Positions 44,275 through 56,100 are shown, numbered from the stretch's first letter. The stretch: DNA of 64,000 bases from Delphinapterus leucas (GCF_002288925.2 NW_022098001.1:15693181-15757180), one strand, 5' to 3'. Numbers and translations: made by a program. The notes: generated from the letters alone by a model not told the origin.

Positions 44275-44520
44275 AAAATAGCTTGTGTTTATTGAACCCA
44301 GAACATGTGCCTAGACCTTAATACCCAATGCATCTCTCATATTTTCTCACCTCACCTTCAAAATGTCTTATAAAATGTAAACCATGATTTTCCCCAGTTT
44401 GCAGGTGAGAAAGCCAGGGCTGAGAGAGGAGCCCTCACCTGGAACAGGCAAAACTGTGATTTGCAGGCAGTTTTGTCTGGTTCCAAGGACTGTTCACTTG
44501 GCACTTAACTAACCACTCTG
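44275..44520 (-). mobile_element. MIR SINE, inverted
   Basis: catctctcatattttctcacctcaccttcaaaatg, gattttccccagtttgcaggtgagaaagccagggctgagagagg and ggttccaaggactgttcac follow the inverted MIR order. Confidence 0.75.
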
Positions 44521-44623
44521 CTAGGCAATCGTTCAAGATGCTATTGGATTTATCTCAATATTGAAAGGATTTTCTCCATGGAAAGCCAACCACCCGCTTA
44601 TCAGAGCCAGAACATTTGTCAGC

Positions 44624-45054
44624 TGTTATGGATTGAATCGTGCCCCTGCAAAAGGATCAGTTGAAGTCCCAATCCCTGATATCTCAGGATGTGACCTGAT
44701 TTGGACATAGCGTCTTTTCAGGGGTAATCAAGTTAAAGCAATGTAATTAGTGTGGGTCCTTATTAAATGTGACTTTTGCCCTTATTAAAAGGGGGGATGT
44801 GGACCTAGGAGGAGGGAAGACAATGTGAAGAGATGCAGGAAGAAGGTGGCCATTTCCAAGCCAAAGCTACAAACCATCTACAAGGAGAGAGGCCTGGAAC
44901 AGACCCTTCCCCAGCTCCTTTGGAGAGAGCATGGCCTTGCCAACTTCTTGATTTCAGATTTCTGGCCTTTGGAGCTGTGAGACAATAAATTTCTGGTGTT
45001 CTAAGCTACCCAGTTTGTGGTACTTTGTTACAATAGCTCTAGCAAGCTAATACA
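44624..45054 (+). mobile_element. MaLR solo LTR
   Basis: Complete from tgttatggattgaatcgtgcccc to agcaagctaataca: gatatctcaggatgtgacctgatttggacatagcgtcttttcaggggtaatcaagttaaag, gtgtgggtccttattaaa, acaaggagagaggcctggaacagaccc, cttgatttcagatttctggcctttggagctgtgagacaataaatttctg (AATAAA near 44985) and gctacccagtttgtggtactttgttac. TG...CA ends fit an LTR. No internal sequence adjoins, and flanking 5-mers (tcagc, catgt) do not match, so the duplication has decayed or the ends are slightly off. Confidence 0.88.
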
Positions 45055-46080
45055 CATGTTCTCCCATATTTCAGCAGGTGAGAACTCGCTCCTGCTGACC
45101 AGCTATCTCTTCTACTCTCTTCTCAGACTGTGGCTGGTGCAAGGAGCAGGTAGAGACCAGGTCTAGGCTGGAGGTACCCGAGTTAGAGCACCAGCCAGTT
45201 GAAACTATTCCAGGCTTCAGGACTGAGGTAGACCCCTGGGTGCTCCACCATGGACAATGCAGCGAGCTAGGCAAGGTGACCTGTATGGTGGCTCTGAACT
45301 TATACCCCTTAGGCCAGACAGTAGTGGTTCTGAGCTGACTCCTTTTTACTTCCTCTTCTACTGCTGGTGGTTTCCAGTACTAACTCTAGTGGCATTAATT
45401 GATGGGAGAGTGATCTGTCACAGCTGTTGAATAATGCACACCTTGATGGTTTCTTAGTAAGTTAAAAGCCCTTATGACGGAGTGAGGAGAAGGGAGAAAA
45501 CATGTTCCACCTCCTGCAAAGGGGGAACAAAAACCTTCATTCAAGTCATTCACAGGAGGAACCCTAGACCTTCCAGGTGAGACGTGACCATCAGCTTCTG
45601 GGGGAAGTGACCTGGTTTTATCAAACTCACCACTACCTCTAAGTGTAAACAGAAACATAAGTATACTATTAGCTAGAAATAATAAAATGCTCAATAAATC
45701 CCGTATTATGAAGGCTTAGCCAGGAAACTCTCAAACAGTCATGTTTACAGCACACCTGGTGAGTATTTTTACGGTACAGTATAAAATCTGCCCTTTTAAA
45801 AATAGCATAGAATTGGTGGCACAGAGCATTTATGCCCTTTAAGCTATAAACCAGAGTTTGCAGAGTTTATAAGTTCCGTACAACCCTTTTCTGTAATGTA
45901 AAAGTTTAAAATAATAATAATAATAACTTGATGAGCCATAGAGGTCAAAGCAAACAGCTTCAGTTTCTTGTCTGAAGAATAGAAAGCTGAATGGGGACTA
46001 AGTATTGTTATTGGAATTGTTTTGGCCCAGGGGAAAAATACTGATAAAGAGAACTTGAGTCAGATAAATTCCATCTTCTC
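45055..46080. other. unassigned DNA, with (AAT)n
   Basis: A short AAT microsatellite lies at 45910-45926. The 99-codon minus frame (45395-45694) has no known features. Confidence 0.45.
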
Positions 46081-47190
46081 TTTGATTTCTACTGTAGAGT
46101 CGAGGGCAAACTTCTAAAGAAGAAAACTTTTGTTGAATAAGGTGTTAGCATAGTGATAACCATGTTAGGTTGGCATTTCATCACACCGATATGGCTGGGC
46201 CAGGTGGAGGTGACTCTGTAGCCTTTCTCTCTCTCTGAGTTTGAGTTTCCCCTGGAGACTTGTAAAATTTTGTGGGCCTTTCTTGAGTCTGGAATCTTCC
46301 ACACTCACGCCAAGCCACCTCACATTTCATCCTCTGCCCTCTCCTCTTGGCCCGCCTGCAACTCTTTCACAAAGTTTTCAGTCATAATCAGTGACCTCTG
46401 GAGCACACGGGTATCCATCACTCCCTAAATCCCTCTCTTTTCCCTCTCTGGAATCCTGGTGGTCTCTCTCCAATGGCAAAATTTTCCTGAAACCCTTTCT
46501 CACAGGTTGGGTCATGAGAAACAAACTGAGATGGAGCCTGGGAGATACTCTCGGGGCCATCCCCTGTGAGGCATAAAGCAGCAGGATGGAAGAGAGGGAG
46601 AAGCTGACTAGGCTGCAGTCACAACAAAGGCTCAGCTGACCCCCTGTGGGACCCTTCTGAGTTGTCCCAAATGGAGGCATGGGGGCTGGGTCTTCGTAAA
46701 CCGACATCAAATAGCACCAGAGGCTGGCTGCTCTGGGGAGGGCATGGTCTTGGGTAAGGCAGCTCCCCATGACTGAGGGCAGCTTTCTCCTGGGAAGGGT
46801 CTCAGCTGGGAGCCTTTGGTTGCCAACAGGCCTAGCAGCTGGAGGAATGAATGTTTGGTCTTACAAGGGTGGATCTGGGTGGGCATGACTGCATCCACTA
46901 TGCCTCATTGTAGAATTCCCATCTGAGGAAAACAAGACCTTATAAGAGATGAAGGCTGCAAGTAAAGGTAAGAGGAATCTCATATCTGTTTTTTACCTTT
47001 ACTGAAATGTAACAATAAAAAGATGCTATCAATGTTTTTTTCCATATCTTAAATCAGTAATAATTAATGCTGTACAACTAATTAGTTTATTATTTCTCTC
47101 CTTGAGGATCTTCCTCCTGCTAAGCTTTAATAGGATACTGATACATATGTTTTTCTTTGTTATAAGCAATACAGAAGTAACTTCTATTGT
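46081..47190. other. unassigned, GC-richer block
   Basis: 46180-46900 is GC-richer than its neighbours and carries a 130-codon minus-strand frame (46378-46770). The predicted product shows no recognised domain and no credible splice context was seen. It may be an unrecognised LTR or chance. Confidence 0.4.
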
Positions 47191-47194
47191 CTGA

Positions 47195-47395
47195 GCACAT
47201 GTTGTATTACAGATATTTGTTATTTTATTCAGTCATCATAAGACCCTGTAAGAAAAATATCATTATCCCTATTATGGACGGAAAAAGCAAGGTCTAAAGA
47301 GAACAAATTACTTGTCCAATTCACATACACATGTCAGAACTGGGGTCTGAATCCAGCTGACCCCGGAAACTCTACTCTTAACTCCATCATTTTAT
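47195..47395 (-). mobile_element. MIR SINE, inverted
   Basis: ttttattcagtcatcataagaccctgtaagaaaaatatcattatccctattatggacggaaaaagcaaggtctaaagag then ggtctgaatccagctgacc is the inverted MIR order. Confidence 0.82.
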
Positions 47396-48469
47396 CCTAA
47401 TATGTAACTTATTTTCCTTTTTGGTCCTCTTTCCAGATATCCAATGCCTCTCAGATTTTTGTTTTCCTTCCTAGTTATGGAAATCCATTTCTGAAATCTG
47501 ACTGTAGTCCCACACATGGAACTACAGAGAAGACATGGAAGAGATAGTGGGAACTTATACTTAACCTCCTTGGAGTAGCTATGTGGGTAGTCTTCAGAGA
47601 TCCCCTCCCCCATTCCTAGGCTGGCACACCTGGTGTGCCCCACCCCTCCTCCATCCATGATGTGGGACAGTCTCTGTTGGCTTTTCCTCAATCCCCCAAT
47701 CTCTTGAGTCTTCCCCACTACAACCTCAATCCATACCTCACCATTCTCTTCTCCTCCCAATCCATTCAGTTTCTTCTGATTATTAGTAGAGATGACTACT
47801 ACTGTTTACAGATTCAGAGTTAAAATTCTCATGACAACAGAAAGGAATAAATGATCCCTACATCCCTACATCCGTCCTTACATCTTAGAATTTCAAGTAC
47901 AGGGAAGAGGGATTGAGAAGAAACTACTGTATATGTAGTGACTTAAAGAACCATTTTATTGTGTCCTTTTGCCATCATGTTTCACATCTTAAACCTGGTT
48001 TGGTCAAGACTATATATATATATACATAATTTGTGAGATTATGACAAAGGGAATCTTATCAAGCTGGCTCTATTCTAACTTAAAATGAGTCACGTGGGCT
48101 TTAGAGAAGAAATCAGGATGAGATGCTTGACTGAGGCTTTTTTTTATACTAGAATGGTAGAATTAAAATCTCATTTTTTGAAATAAAGGTAGGATAGATT
48201 TTCATCTGTTTGAGATAATTTAATATAACCTACTTGGAGGCAGGGGAGAATGGGGCAAATGATTCTTCTAGTCTTCTCTAGCTCTGTAATTATATTTTCA
48301 GAGGGAGAGAATAAATGTTCCTGCTGCTCCACACATTATTATACATCTTGAAGAAGATTCAGAGTTTAATATTTGTCATTCAGCCACTTTCCTAATTTTA
48401 TGTCTAATTAGCCAAGAAATTGAAGTTTCAAAAACATTCTTGATTTGCAAAACCCCCATATATATTTCA
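47396..48469. other. unassigned DNA, 1.1 kb
   Basis: A (TA)7 run at 48011-48024. The 122-codon minus frame (47392-47760) lacks known features. Confidence 0.45.
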
Positions 48470-48765
48470 ATTCACAAACATTTAAAAAAATATTCCTTCT
48501 GCGTGTACAGCACCTAGTCAGGGAACAAGGGAAGAAGGATGAAGGAGGTGGGCACAGGCCACTCTCTGGGTGTTCAGAGTCCAGTGAGAAGGGAAGACAC
48601 ATTTACAGCCAACTAACAAGCTGCTGAGTTGAAAATATTGTCTTCATTTAATGGAAACACAGAGGCGGGCTCACTAAATTGTGTTGGGGGTGAGAGGAGC
48701 ATCGCGGAAAGCTTCACAAAGAGCTGATGTTGGAACTGGGTCAACAGTGAGCAGAACCTCACTCA
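48470..48765 (-). mobile_element. L2 LINE fragment, inverted
   Basis: tgtacagcacctagtcagggaacaagg, gtgttcagagtccagtgagaagggaagacac, ggaaagcttcacaaagagctgatgttggaactggg correspond to inverted L2 3' blocks. Confidence 0.6.
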
Positions 48766-48773
48766 GGGCACGT

Positions 48774-48840
48774 GAAGGAAGGAAGAGGGGAGGAAGGAAG
48801 GGAGGGAAAGAGGGAGGGAAAGAGGTAAGGGGAGAGGAAA
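48774..48840. repeat. purine-only GGAA/GGGA tract
   Basis: gaaggaaggaagaggggaggaaggaagggagggaaagagggagg and following bases are almost purely A/G over about 65 nt, a decayed GGAA-type microsatellite. Its translation in one frame (RKRGGRKGGKEGGKE) is an artefact. Confidence 0.9.
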
Positions 48841-50030
48841 GTTCCCTGAGTCACCTCTTCACTGAGACCCTCCCCTGGCTCATTGCAATTAACCTTCATC
48901 CATTGTGTCTACTCTGAGGGATCTGAGGACTCAGGATGAAAAGCCTGAGGCTCTGTCAGGATTCTGCATTTCAAGGCCATCTCATCATTGCTCCCCATCT
49001 GCAATTCAGATTAGAAGGCAGCACACCTCTCTGTACTCCCAGCCTCTCCAAGTGTTTGCGTGTGAGGTCTGTACTGCATATCACAAGCTCATCATGCCCT
49101 AGTCAGAATACTACTTCCCAGGAACCCCCACCCCACAGTGGATTTCTACTGAGAATGATTCTCCTTCTTCCAGGACTGCCTTGTCTCCCTGATCTCTAAA
49201 AACAATAGTCATGTTTCTCTCAAGACTGCTATTCCCATAGAGATAAATCTCTCCTCCCACATTGTCTTATTTTGAAGGATGTTAAAAATATCTTTTCATA
49301 AATAACTAATAGTATGTTTTTCTTTCCCTTCCAGAGGCTTGACTTTCATGGGCACTATAAGGTTGCAAAGGACGAGTGCTTTGTGGGGTTTGCTGCAAAC
49401 AGCCACATGACCACAACTCCATGCTCAAGGCCAGCACAAGTCTCCATATGAAGGAAGTGAACTTGAACGTCAATACAGTTCACCTTCTCTTGGTTTCCTA
49501 ACCACACTCACACTCTTGTGGTGCTCAGGCCACCCCTCTTGCATTCAGCTAGTTGTCAACTAATCCCTCTAAACCGTGAGTTCTCAACCTGAAGATGTTA
49601 CCTACACCACTGAGACACATTCTAATGGTATAGCTGGCCTGCATAGAAATGTTGTAGTGAAGGACCTACTGGCCACATATCAAAGAAGGCAAAGAGCTCT
49701 TGGGACTCCTTTAAGGGGAACTTTAGCCAAAATTTTACAAAGGTAGTGGAAGCTGCCTTTTCTACACCAGTAGAACCTTGCAAAGAATATCTGGACTTAC
49801 TAACTTGTAGGTACAGATGGATGGTGGCTTCTTTGACCCTGGGAACAAACCCTGTTCACCACCTTTCTTGAATCTCTAGATATATAGCTACCTAAGGCAC
49901 TGCTTCTTATTCACAGACCCAAGAGAGTTTCATCAGCTATGAATTTCCTTACCATTCTGCTTGTCTATTTCAGAGCATCAGTCTCTGTGACACTGAGCAT
50001 TTCTCCTGCTTCTCTGCATCCTTACACCTA
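48841..50030. other. unassigned DNA, 1.2 kb
   Basis: 49578-49625 (gtgagttctcaacctgaagatgttacc) faintly recalls the start of a MER5-type hAT element, too short to call. No exon supported. Confidence 0.4.
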
Positions 50031-50034
50031 AAGT

Positions 50035-51043
50035 GAACCCATTTCCTTGTGTTCTGGATTCCACCTTGCACCTCTCAGTAACATTGTTCCATAAAGCTAT
50101 CTCTCTCTTTTTTCCAATATTTTCAAAGAATCCCTCTCTTTGGCTCATGTGGGTCCTCCCATCACCCAGTGTACAAATCCTTTTCACCTGAATTCCTGTT
50201 TTCATCTTTCTCTTTAATTCTTTGCAAGTTGGCGTCCTTCCTCTCCAGTCTGACATAACTCTTCTTTCTAAAACCACCAATGATCCTCTGATGGTCAGCT
50301 TCCACGGACACTTCTCAGTCATCTTATTTGGTTTCCTTGCAGTATTTACCACTGCCGACCTCTCTATCCTTCTTAAATTTTTCCCTCATTTGGTTTCTTC
50401 ACTGAGCTCCTTGGTCTCCTTTCCAGGTGTCTCTTTCTCCACAGCATCCTTAAATATTGATATTTATTTAAATATTGATATCACGGATCTTTCATCAGCC
50501 TCTTCTCTTCTTTAGTCCTTCCTGGGCTGTCTCATATACTCCCATAGCTTAAAATCCATCTGTTGACTCTGAGCCCATATGTCCTACTCAGACATCTCTC
50601 CTATGTCCCAAACATAAATGCTCAAGTGTCTAATGCACAACTACACCAGGCCAATCCAGACACGTCAAACTTTCTCCATCCCAGGGTATATTCCCCCTTC
50701 AACTTCCTTTACTCTCTCTTTCTGATATTCTTTAAGAGGTGCCTGGTACCACTCTGCACCCGTGGTCCTCCTGGATTTATTTCCTTCCTTCAGCCCACAC
50801 AGTTAACTGACAAATCTCATCAGTGTACTTGCCTAAGATCTCTCTTGTCCATGCCCTCTTCCACTTCCTATTGCCACTGCCTCCATTTAGGCACCCATCA
50901 TTTCTTAGATGGACAGTTTTTGCTGCTTCCTTTTTCTAATCTTGCTCCTCACCAACCATCTACCACAAACATCATCCACCCACCACAAATCTGATTAGAT
51001 CAATGCTCAGTCAGAATTCTCCAAGGTTCCTCATTGCTTAGAG
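50035..51043 (+). mobile_element. L2 LINE, coding part, interrupted by hAT element
   Basis: The run of L2 blocks includes aaaaccaccaatgatcctctgatggtcag, gcagtatttaccactgccgacctctctatcc, ctgactctgagcccatatgtcctactcagacatctctcc, aatgctcaagtgtctaatgcacaactac, tccatgccctcttccacttcctattgccactgcc, ctccaaggttcctcattgc. It is the longest L2 coding stretch here. Frames of 97 (50222-50515) and 143 codons (50563-50994) are remnants of L2 or chance frames within it, not host genes. Confidence 0.7.
51036..51043. repeat. left 8-bp target duplication of hAT element
   Basis: gcttagag here pairs with gcttagaa at 51249-51256. Eight bp is the hAT duplication length. Confidence 0.75.
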
Positions 51044-51248
51044 CAGGGAAAACTATGGCCTATGGGAAAAATCTGGCCCATGATCTGTTTTTATACAAAC
51101 AAAACTCATGTACAAACTCAACTCTTCCATACATGAAAAAAGCCATAAACAATGAAAAAGAATTGAGTATTTGTAGACAGTATAGGGTCTATAAAACATG
51201 AAAAATTTACTATCTGACCCTTCATAGAAAAATTTTTGCTGGTTTCTG
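51044..51248. mobile_element. non-autonomous hAT-Charlie DNA transposon
   Basis: Begins cagggaaaactatggcctatgggaaaaatctggcccatgatctgtttttat and ends aatttactatctgacccttcatagaaaaatttttgctggtttctg, the known 'CAG.GGT.GGCAAACT...TTTGC.GACC.CTG' class with imperfect terminal inverted repeats. About 205 bp, no transposase. It landed in the L2 described on both sides. Confidence 0.85.
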
Positions 51249-51340
51249 GCTTAGAAGATTAACCCATCCTTCTTAGCATGACACAAGAAGCCCTCCAGCA
51301 TATGTTCTCTGTCTGCCTGTCCAGACTCATGTTCTTTAAC
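51249..51340 (+). mobile_element. L2 LINE, continuation after hAT element
   Basis: Starts with the duplicated gcttagaa and continues agattaacccatccttcttagcatgacacaagaagccctccagc, the next L2 block. Confidence 0.6.
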
Positions 51341-51414
51341 TCCTTCTTTAACAGAAGGCAATATTAGAATTTTTTTTTTGTACATAAGGCTGTGTTTAAA
51401 AGTGATATATATAT

Positions 51415-51550
51415 AGCCAGGATATCTGGGTTGAATACTGACCCTGCCACTAGTTAGCTATGTAACCTTTGGCAATTTACTTAACCTCTTTATGTTTTAG
51501 TTTCCCCATATATAAAATGGAAGGTCCTAATTCAGAGGGCTTTGGAACAC
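51415..51550 (+). mobile_element. MIR SINE
   Basis: gggttgaatactgaccctgccactagttagctatgtaacctttggcaatttacttaacctctttatgttttagtttccccatatataaaatgg is a clear MIR. Confidence 0.92.
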
Positions 51551-51984
51551 AATTGCCTTACAGTCTCATTTTATTTGTCTGTAACATAGAGGTCATAAAA
51601 TTGTCTTTTGGATGATAGTTTGTGGTGGTAGCGTGTACCAAAATGCATTTTCGAGAGCAATGTTAAACACATAAGAATATTCTCTCTCGAATAAATCAAT
51701 TTTTCTTAACGGACTTACCTGACATGTGGTAGGAAAAAAATTCATGTCAATGGAAAGAGCAAATAAATGAGAAACGGAAAGTAGAGGTATCTGTGAGTAA
51801 TTTAAAAATTTATTGAAAAAGAGAAAGGGTCCCTCTTTAAGAAACAATTATCCCACAATGTATGTGAGTGTTACATAAACTGAGAAGGACCGTATATATG
51901 TAAGTGTTATGTATATACTTTAGTGCTCATCCTTATCAGCTTCTCTTCATTTTATCTCTGAAGGAATGATGTTTTCTTGCCCTC
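51551..51984. other. unassigned DNA
   Basis: Nothing recognised. Confidence 0.45.
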
Positions 51985-52320
51985 TTACAGTTAGGTGGGG
52001 TCATGTGACCAGCTTGGCCAATTAACTGTGCCATTCATTACTTCCTGGATGAAGCATTGAATTACTGGTGTGAGTCTAGCACTTTCTTCCCCACCTGGAT
52101 AGAACAAGGAGGGTAATATTCCAGATGGTATATTGACAAGATGGCAGCACCTCTCTTAGGTGGAATTACTGAGTCACTATATGGGGGCAAGTTTCTCCAG
52201 AGTGTTGCCTGGAACCACAAAGGATTTTGTGACTGTGAGAAATGAACTTTTGTTGGATTCAATCACAGAGATTTGGGAATTGTTTGCTTTTGTGCATAAC
52301 CTAGCATATCTTGGATGTCC
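51985..52320 (+). mobile_element. probable MaLR/ERVL-type LTR
   Basis: gtcatgtgaccagcttggccaatta, aatattccagatggtatattgacaagatggcagc, and the end-like tgtgagaaatgaacttttgttgg..cacagagatttgggaattgtttgc..tgcataacctagcatatc fit an old LTR, related to 8520-8790. Class-level call. Confidence 0.55.
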
Positions 52321-52429
52321 TCTCATGTCCTTAAGCCAGTAGAATTAAGTGAACGCCCCGGGTGGGTAGAGCAGGCTTCCCAATACTAAGCCTCCCTGTC
52401 TGGAGTGCTGCAAGGAGCTGGTCTATTGT
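52321..52429. other. unassigned DNA
   Basis: Nothing recognised. Confidence 0.4.
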
Positions 52430-52700
52430 TCTATGCTGATGAGGCAGTGATGCCCCTTTGTGATCACTCCTGGATGTTTTCCCTCTTTTAATTAGCAGTT
52501 TTTGTTATTGTACTTGGGAGGCAAGGCTCCAGGAGCAAAGGCCACGGCTTTAATGATAAATGCCTCCTCAAACATTTCTAACCTGAAAATAAAATAACAT
52601 AAAACCTTGCAAATGAATGTAGTCGTGAGCTGCAAATGTCAATTCTGCCATTGTATGGATTTAAAATCAAATGTAAACAATGTTTGAGGGAACATTGACC
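52430..52700. other. repeat-free block, CNE candidate
   Basis: TTTTAATTAGC (about 52487), a run of ccacggctttaatgataaatgcctcc and TGTAAACAAT (about 52671, forkhead-type) lie in one repeat-free block. Such packing is typical of conserved developmental enhancers. This is inference from base pattern only. Confidence 0.35.
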
Positions 52701-54539
52701 TGAATCCAGTCTTTTTTTTCACACTGGTAATTAGTTTTGCAGCAGCAGGCCCCGGCTGAAAGCTGGGTCAGGGCTCCCTCCCCTAGGAAGCTGAGAACAT
52801 TCTCACTGCAGCCAACCACAAGACAAGGCCTCTGGGAGGTTGTCTGCTGAGGCTGCCACTTCACCCACTTCTGGTAAAGGGCAGGTTTCTTGGCAAATTC
52901 TCCCTTACCTTGACTTATGGGGAGTGAGTCTAAATTCTTTCTTCAGTGTGGGCAGTAACTAGGGTAGAGAGACGGAGGCTAAAATTCTAGAAAACAGACC
53001 GCAGGCAGACTTAACCAATATTGGGAATATCAGAACTAAAAAGATATCTTAGTGGGGAAAAAAAAAAAGGTAAATGGCCATAATGTTACATACTTTTTTT
53101 TTTTTCATATTCTGGAGCATAGTATTGACTACTGAAGTCAAATTATCTGAGGGTTCCTTATTTTGATTTTTATCCTGCAGTTTCTTCAATAATCAGAACT
53201 TTTGGTAACACATTTTCCTGATTAATAAAACAATGGGTAAGGATGGATCTTTTCAAAAATATGGGACTGAATGGCCAGTTTAAATTTCCAACGATGAGCA
53301 CCCTCACTTTAGGCCCAAGGAACAGATATCCAATTTTGTGTAAAAAGCACAAACTAGTTAATAAATGAGAATTTGAACCTGTGCAGCTTTTACTGAGAAC
53401 TCGCTATAAATGCTGACCTGTCCTTGTGACTGGCCATGCCATTTCAAAGTTCATTTGAGAGCCTTTGGTTAGGAAAATATTCTCAGACCAAGATTATCTT
53501 CTCTGTTTCTAACTCACAGAACCAAAAGAAAATAAGACTCTACCTAATGAGGTGGAAAAATCATTTAAAAATCAGATAAATCCCGAAGACTTCAGTATTA
53601 ACAATTTATTATAGTATTCACTAACCTTAGGCAGGCTGGATAGAAATGTTCTCTAAAGTGCTAAGTAGAAATAATTTAATGATTTCAGTTTAATTCCCTG
53701 TTGCACTGAAGTCCATTCTGGAATGAAAAAATAAAAACCATCAACATACAGTATATTAAAGGTCTGAGTCTCAAAAGCAACTCTAATCTAATCTTTAGCT
53801 GGAAAAACAAAGTATCTGAAAATGCATCCTGAGTGTAGTGGACCTTCATCATTCTTGAATCAGTCTGCCTTTATAATAGCCAGTTCTTCTGTTATGACAG
53901 TGAATTAAAATACCATTCTTTGCCTTAAAAACAGAAATGAATAAGAAAAATAAGAAATTTAAATGACTTTCTCGAATCAATTCTTTGGCTTGCTTTTTCA
54001 TATCTTCTTTCTTTGCTGAGGCCTTAAATCTGATATCCTTCAAATAGGACAGAGAAGAAAATGGCTCTTACCTGCCTGCTCCCTTCTTCTTACATCTGAT
54101 CCTTCTGGTCTTTGCTCATCATTTTTTTCAGGTCATTACATCCCTTCTGGATTAATTTCTTTAATATCCCATTGGCTGCGCTGCCAAAACTCATTTCTTC
54201 ATTATTGTTCTTTGCTTAAGGGTGGCCGTTGCTGAATCCTCCGCCACATCCCCTTTGATCTGCCTTGGATTTTATTTTTTTATAACATCTATTTCTTTTT
54301 TCTTCCTTTGTTTATCCCAGTGGCAGAAAAAAGAGGATTAATTATATCTATGAAGCCAGCACTTCTCTTTGTGTCAAAGTACTAGGAAACAGAACGCATT
54401 TATCTCAAGAAAAAGCATGTCTCCATCGGTTGCAATTGGGGGATCTAAAGTTGGACGTTGGATTCACTGAGGGCAGTGTCTCTGTTTGCAGATTCTCTTG
54501 GTGACAAGTGTCTGCGGCCTAAGTCCAACTCCTAAATAA
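52701..54539. other. unassigned DNA, 1.8 kb
   Basis: A-rich and T-rich runs at 53057-53069 and 53094-53105; otherwise unrecognised. Confidence 0.45.
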
Positions 54540-55163
54540 ACCTCCTTGTCTCTAACTCGGCGTGCCTCCAAACTCATCCCAGAATAATCTTGCTAAAACA
54601 CAAAAAAGATCTGTTACTTCTTAGTCCCAGACATTTTGTGGGCTCTCAGTTGCATTCAGGAAAACCCCAACCCGTTTAGAATAGCATAAAAACCACTTTG
54701 TTTTTTCCTCTTATTTCATCTCTCCCCATTCTCTCTCCGTCAATTTTCTTACGTTTTAGTCATACTGAAACATATGGGTTCCCAGGCTGGGAGCATCCTC
54801 TTTTATCTCCGAGCTTTTGAACCTCTGTTCTCTCTCGGGAATGCCTTTCTCTCCTTTGTCTACTTGGTAAAGTCCACACACTTTTTAAGACTCAGCCCAA
54901 ATGGGAAATCTTTTCCCATTTGCCCAAGACCTAGAGCGTCCCTGTTCCCAAAGCCCTTTACGTTTGACTCAAGTGTTGTGCTTATCACATTCAATGTCAG
55001 TATCTACTAGCATGGATAATTCACTCTGTTTTGAGCTGCTTGAGGACAAGACTCTGTCTTATTTATCTTTGGGGTCTCCATGCCCTTTTAAAGAGCCAGG
55101 AATATCATGGTGGTTAGAAAATATTGGGTGCTCAGGTAAATGAATGAATGAATGAATGATAGG
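54540..55163 (+). mobile_element. L2 LINE 3' end, nearly complete
   Basis: aataatcttgctaaaacacaaaaaagatctg, ctcagttgcattcaggaaaaccccaacccg, atactgaaacatatgggttcccaggc, cttttgaacctctgttctctctcgggaatgcctttctc, aagactcagcccaaatgggaaatc, tgcttgaggacaagactctg, ggggtctccatgccc and the ATGA tail are L2 blocks in order. The tail carries an (AATG)5 run (55138-55159), the natural L2 3' terminus. Frames of 78-80 codons inside are decayed L2. Confidence 0.85.
55138..55159. repeat. (AATG)5 tail of L2
   Basis: aaatgaatgaatgaatgaatga is the 3' terminal repeat by which L2 elements end. Confidence 0.9.
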
Positions 55164-56100
55164 TAGTAAAATAACTCAATATTTCTCATTAGTTGCATGG
55201 CACAAATTATGAATCACTCTAGTTCTATTTTTCTTTTGGGTAGGGGAAAGAGTATTCCCAAACGTAGGTTCTTAATAGTTGTGACTGCTCTTATTCTAAT
55301 TAATTCAGACTCATACTTTTAATAATATAAATAGATTGTGTACACAGTCTGAATTTATCAGAAAATCGTGGCTTCCTTTTTATAATTTTATGGAACTTCT
55401 CATCGTTTTCCTTGATAAGTCACACTTCTGTTGGTTTTCTGTAGAGTAAGTAGGATTTGGACCCTGTTCATTTTAAGAATGTCCTTTTCCCTTCTGAGTC
55501 CTAAAGAAAAATTGAATTAATAAAGTGAATTTATCAAGGTAGCATTGGTTTAAAACTTGAGATCATACCATTTGTACACAATTTTTTGCCTATCTTTTCC
55601 TTTATTTCATTTTATTGTTTTATTGTCAACATTGTACCATGTTATGAAATATTCTAGATAAATATAATTATTAACTGCATACTACATCACTTTTTGGTCA
55701 TAATCTTCCTTTATTTTCTTTTTGCTACAGTCATCATCCCCTATTAAAATATCATTTCATTAAGCTTTTGTCTCTATGTATGTATACTTTTATATATTTG
55801 TACTTGTCATGATATAAAATGTATTTTTTATTATGGATTAGAGTCAAAAAATTTGAAAGACACAGAAAACTACTTATAAAGAAGCTCTGAAGCTACCTAT
55901 TGCCCTTTAAGATTTTTGTTACAAAGGCAAATCAGGTTAAGATGAGCATCAAGGATGGCAACTTTGAAAGATTTCACGAGTCTAAGGTATGTGAGTAGAA
56001 ATTAGGATAGTCCTACTATAGAGTAAGCGTATTATACTTGATTTCCCTGTGTGACTTATGGAAACTGTATTGATTATTTTTAAACTCACTGTCCCTACCT
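55164..56100. other. unassigned AT-rich DNA
   Basis: Nothing recognised. Confidence 0.45.

Noticed and set aside
47392..47760. 122-codon minus-strand frame
   Set aside because: No recognisable domain and length within chance expectation for 64 kb searched in six frames.
48681..48917. Frame with an Arg/Lys/Gly/Glu-rich repeat
   Set aside because: Product of the GGAA-type purine tract.
50563..50994. 143-codon plus-strand frame
   Set aside because: Sits inside an L2 coding fossil with no known host domain; best explained as LINE remnant or chance.
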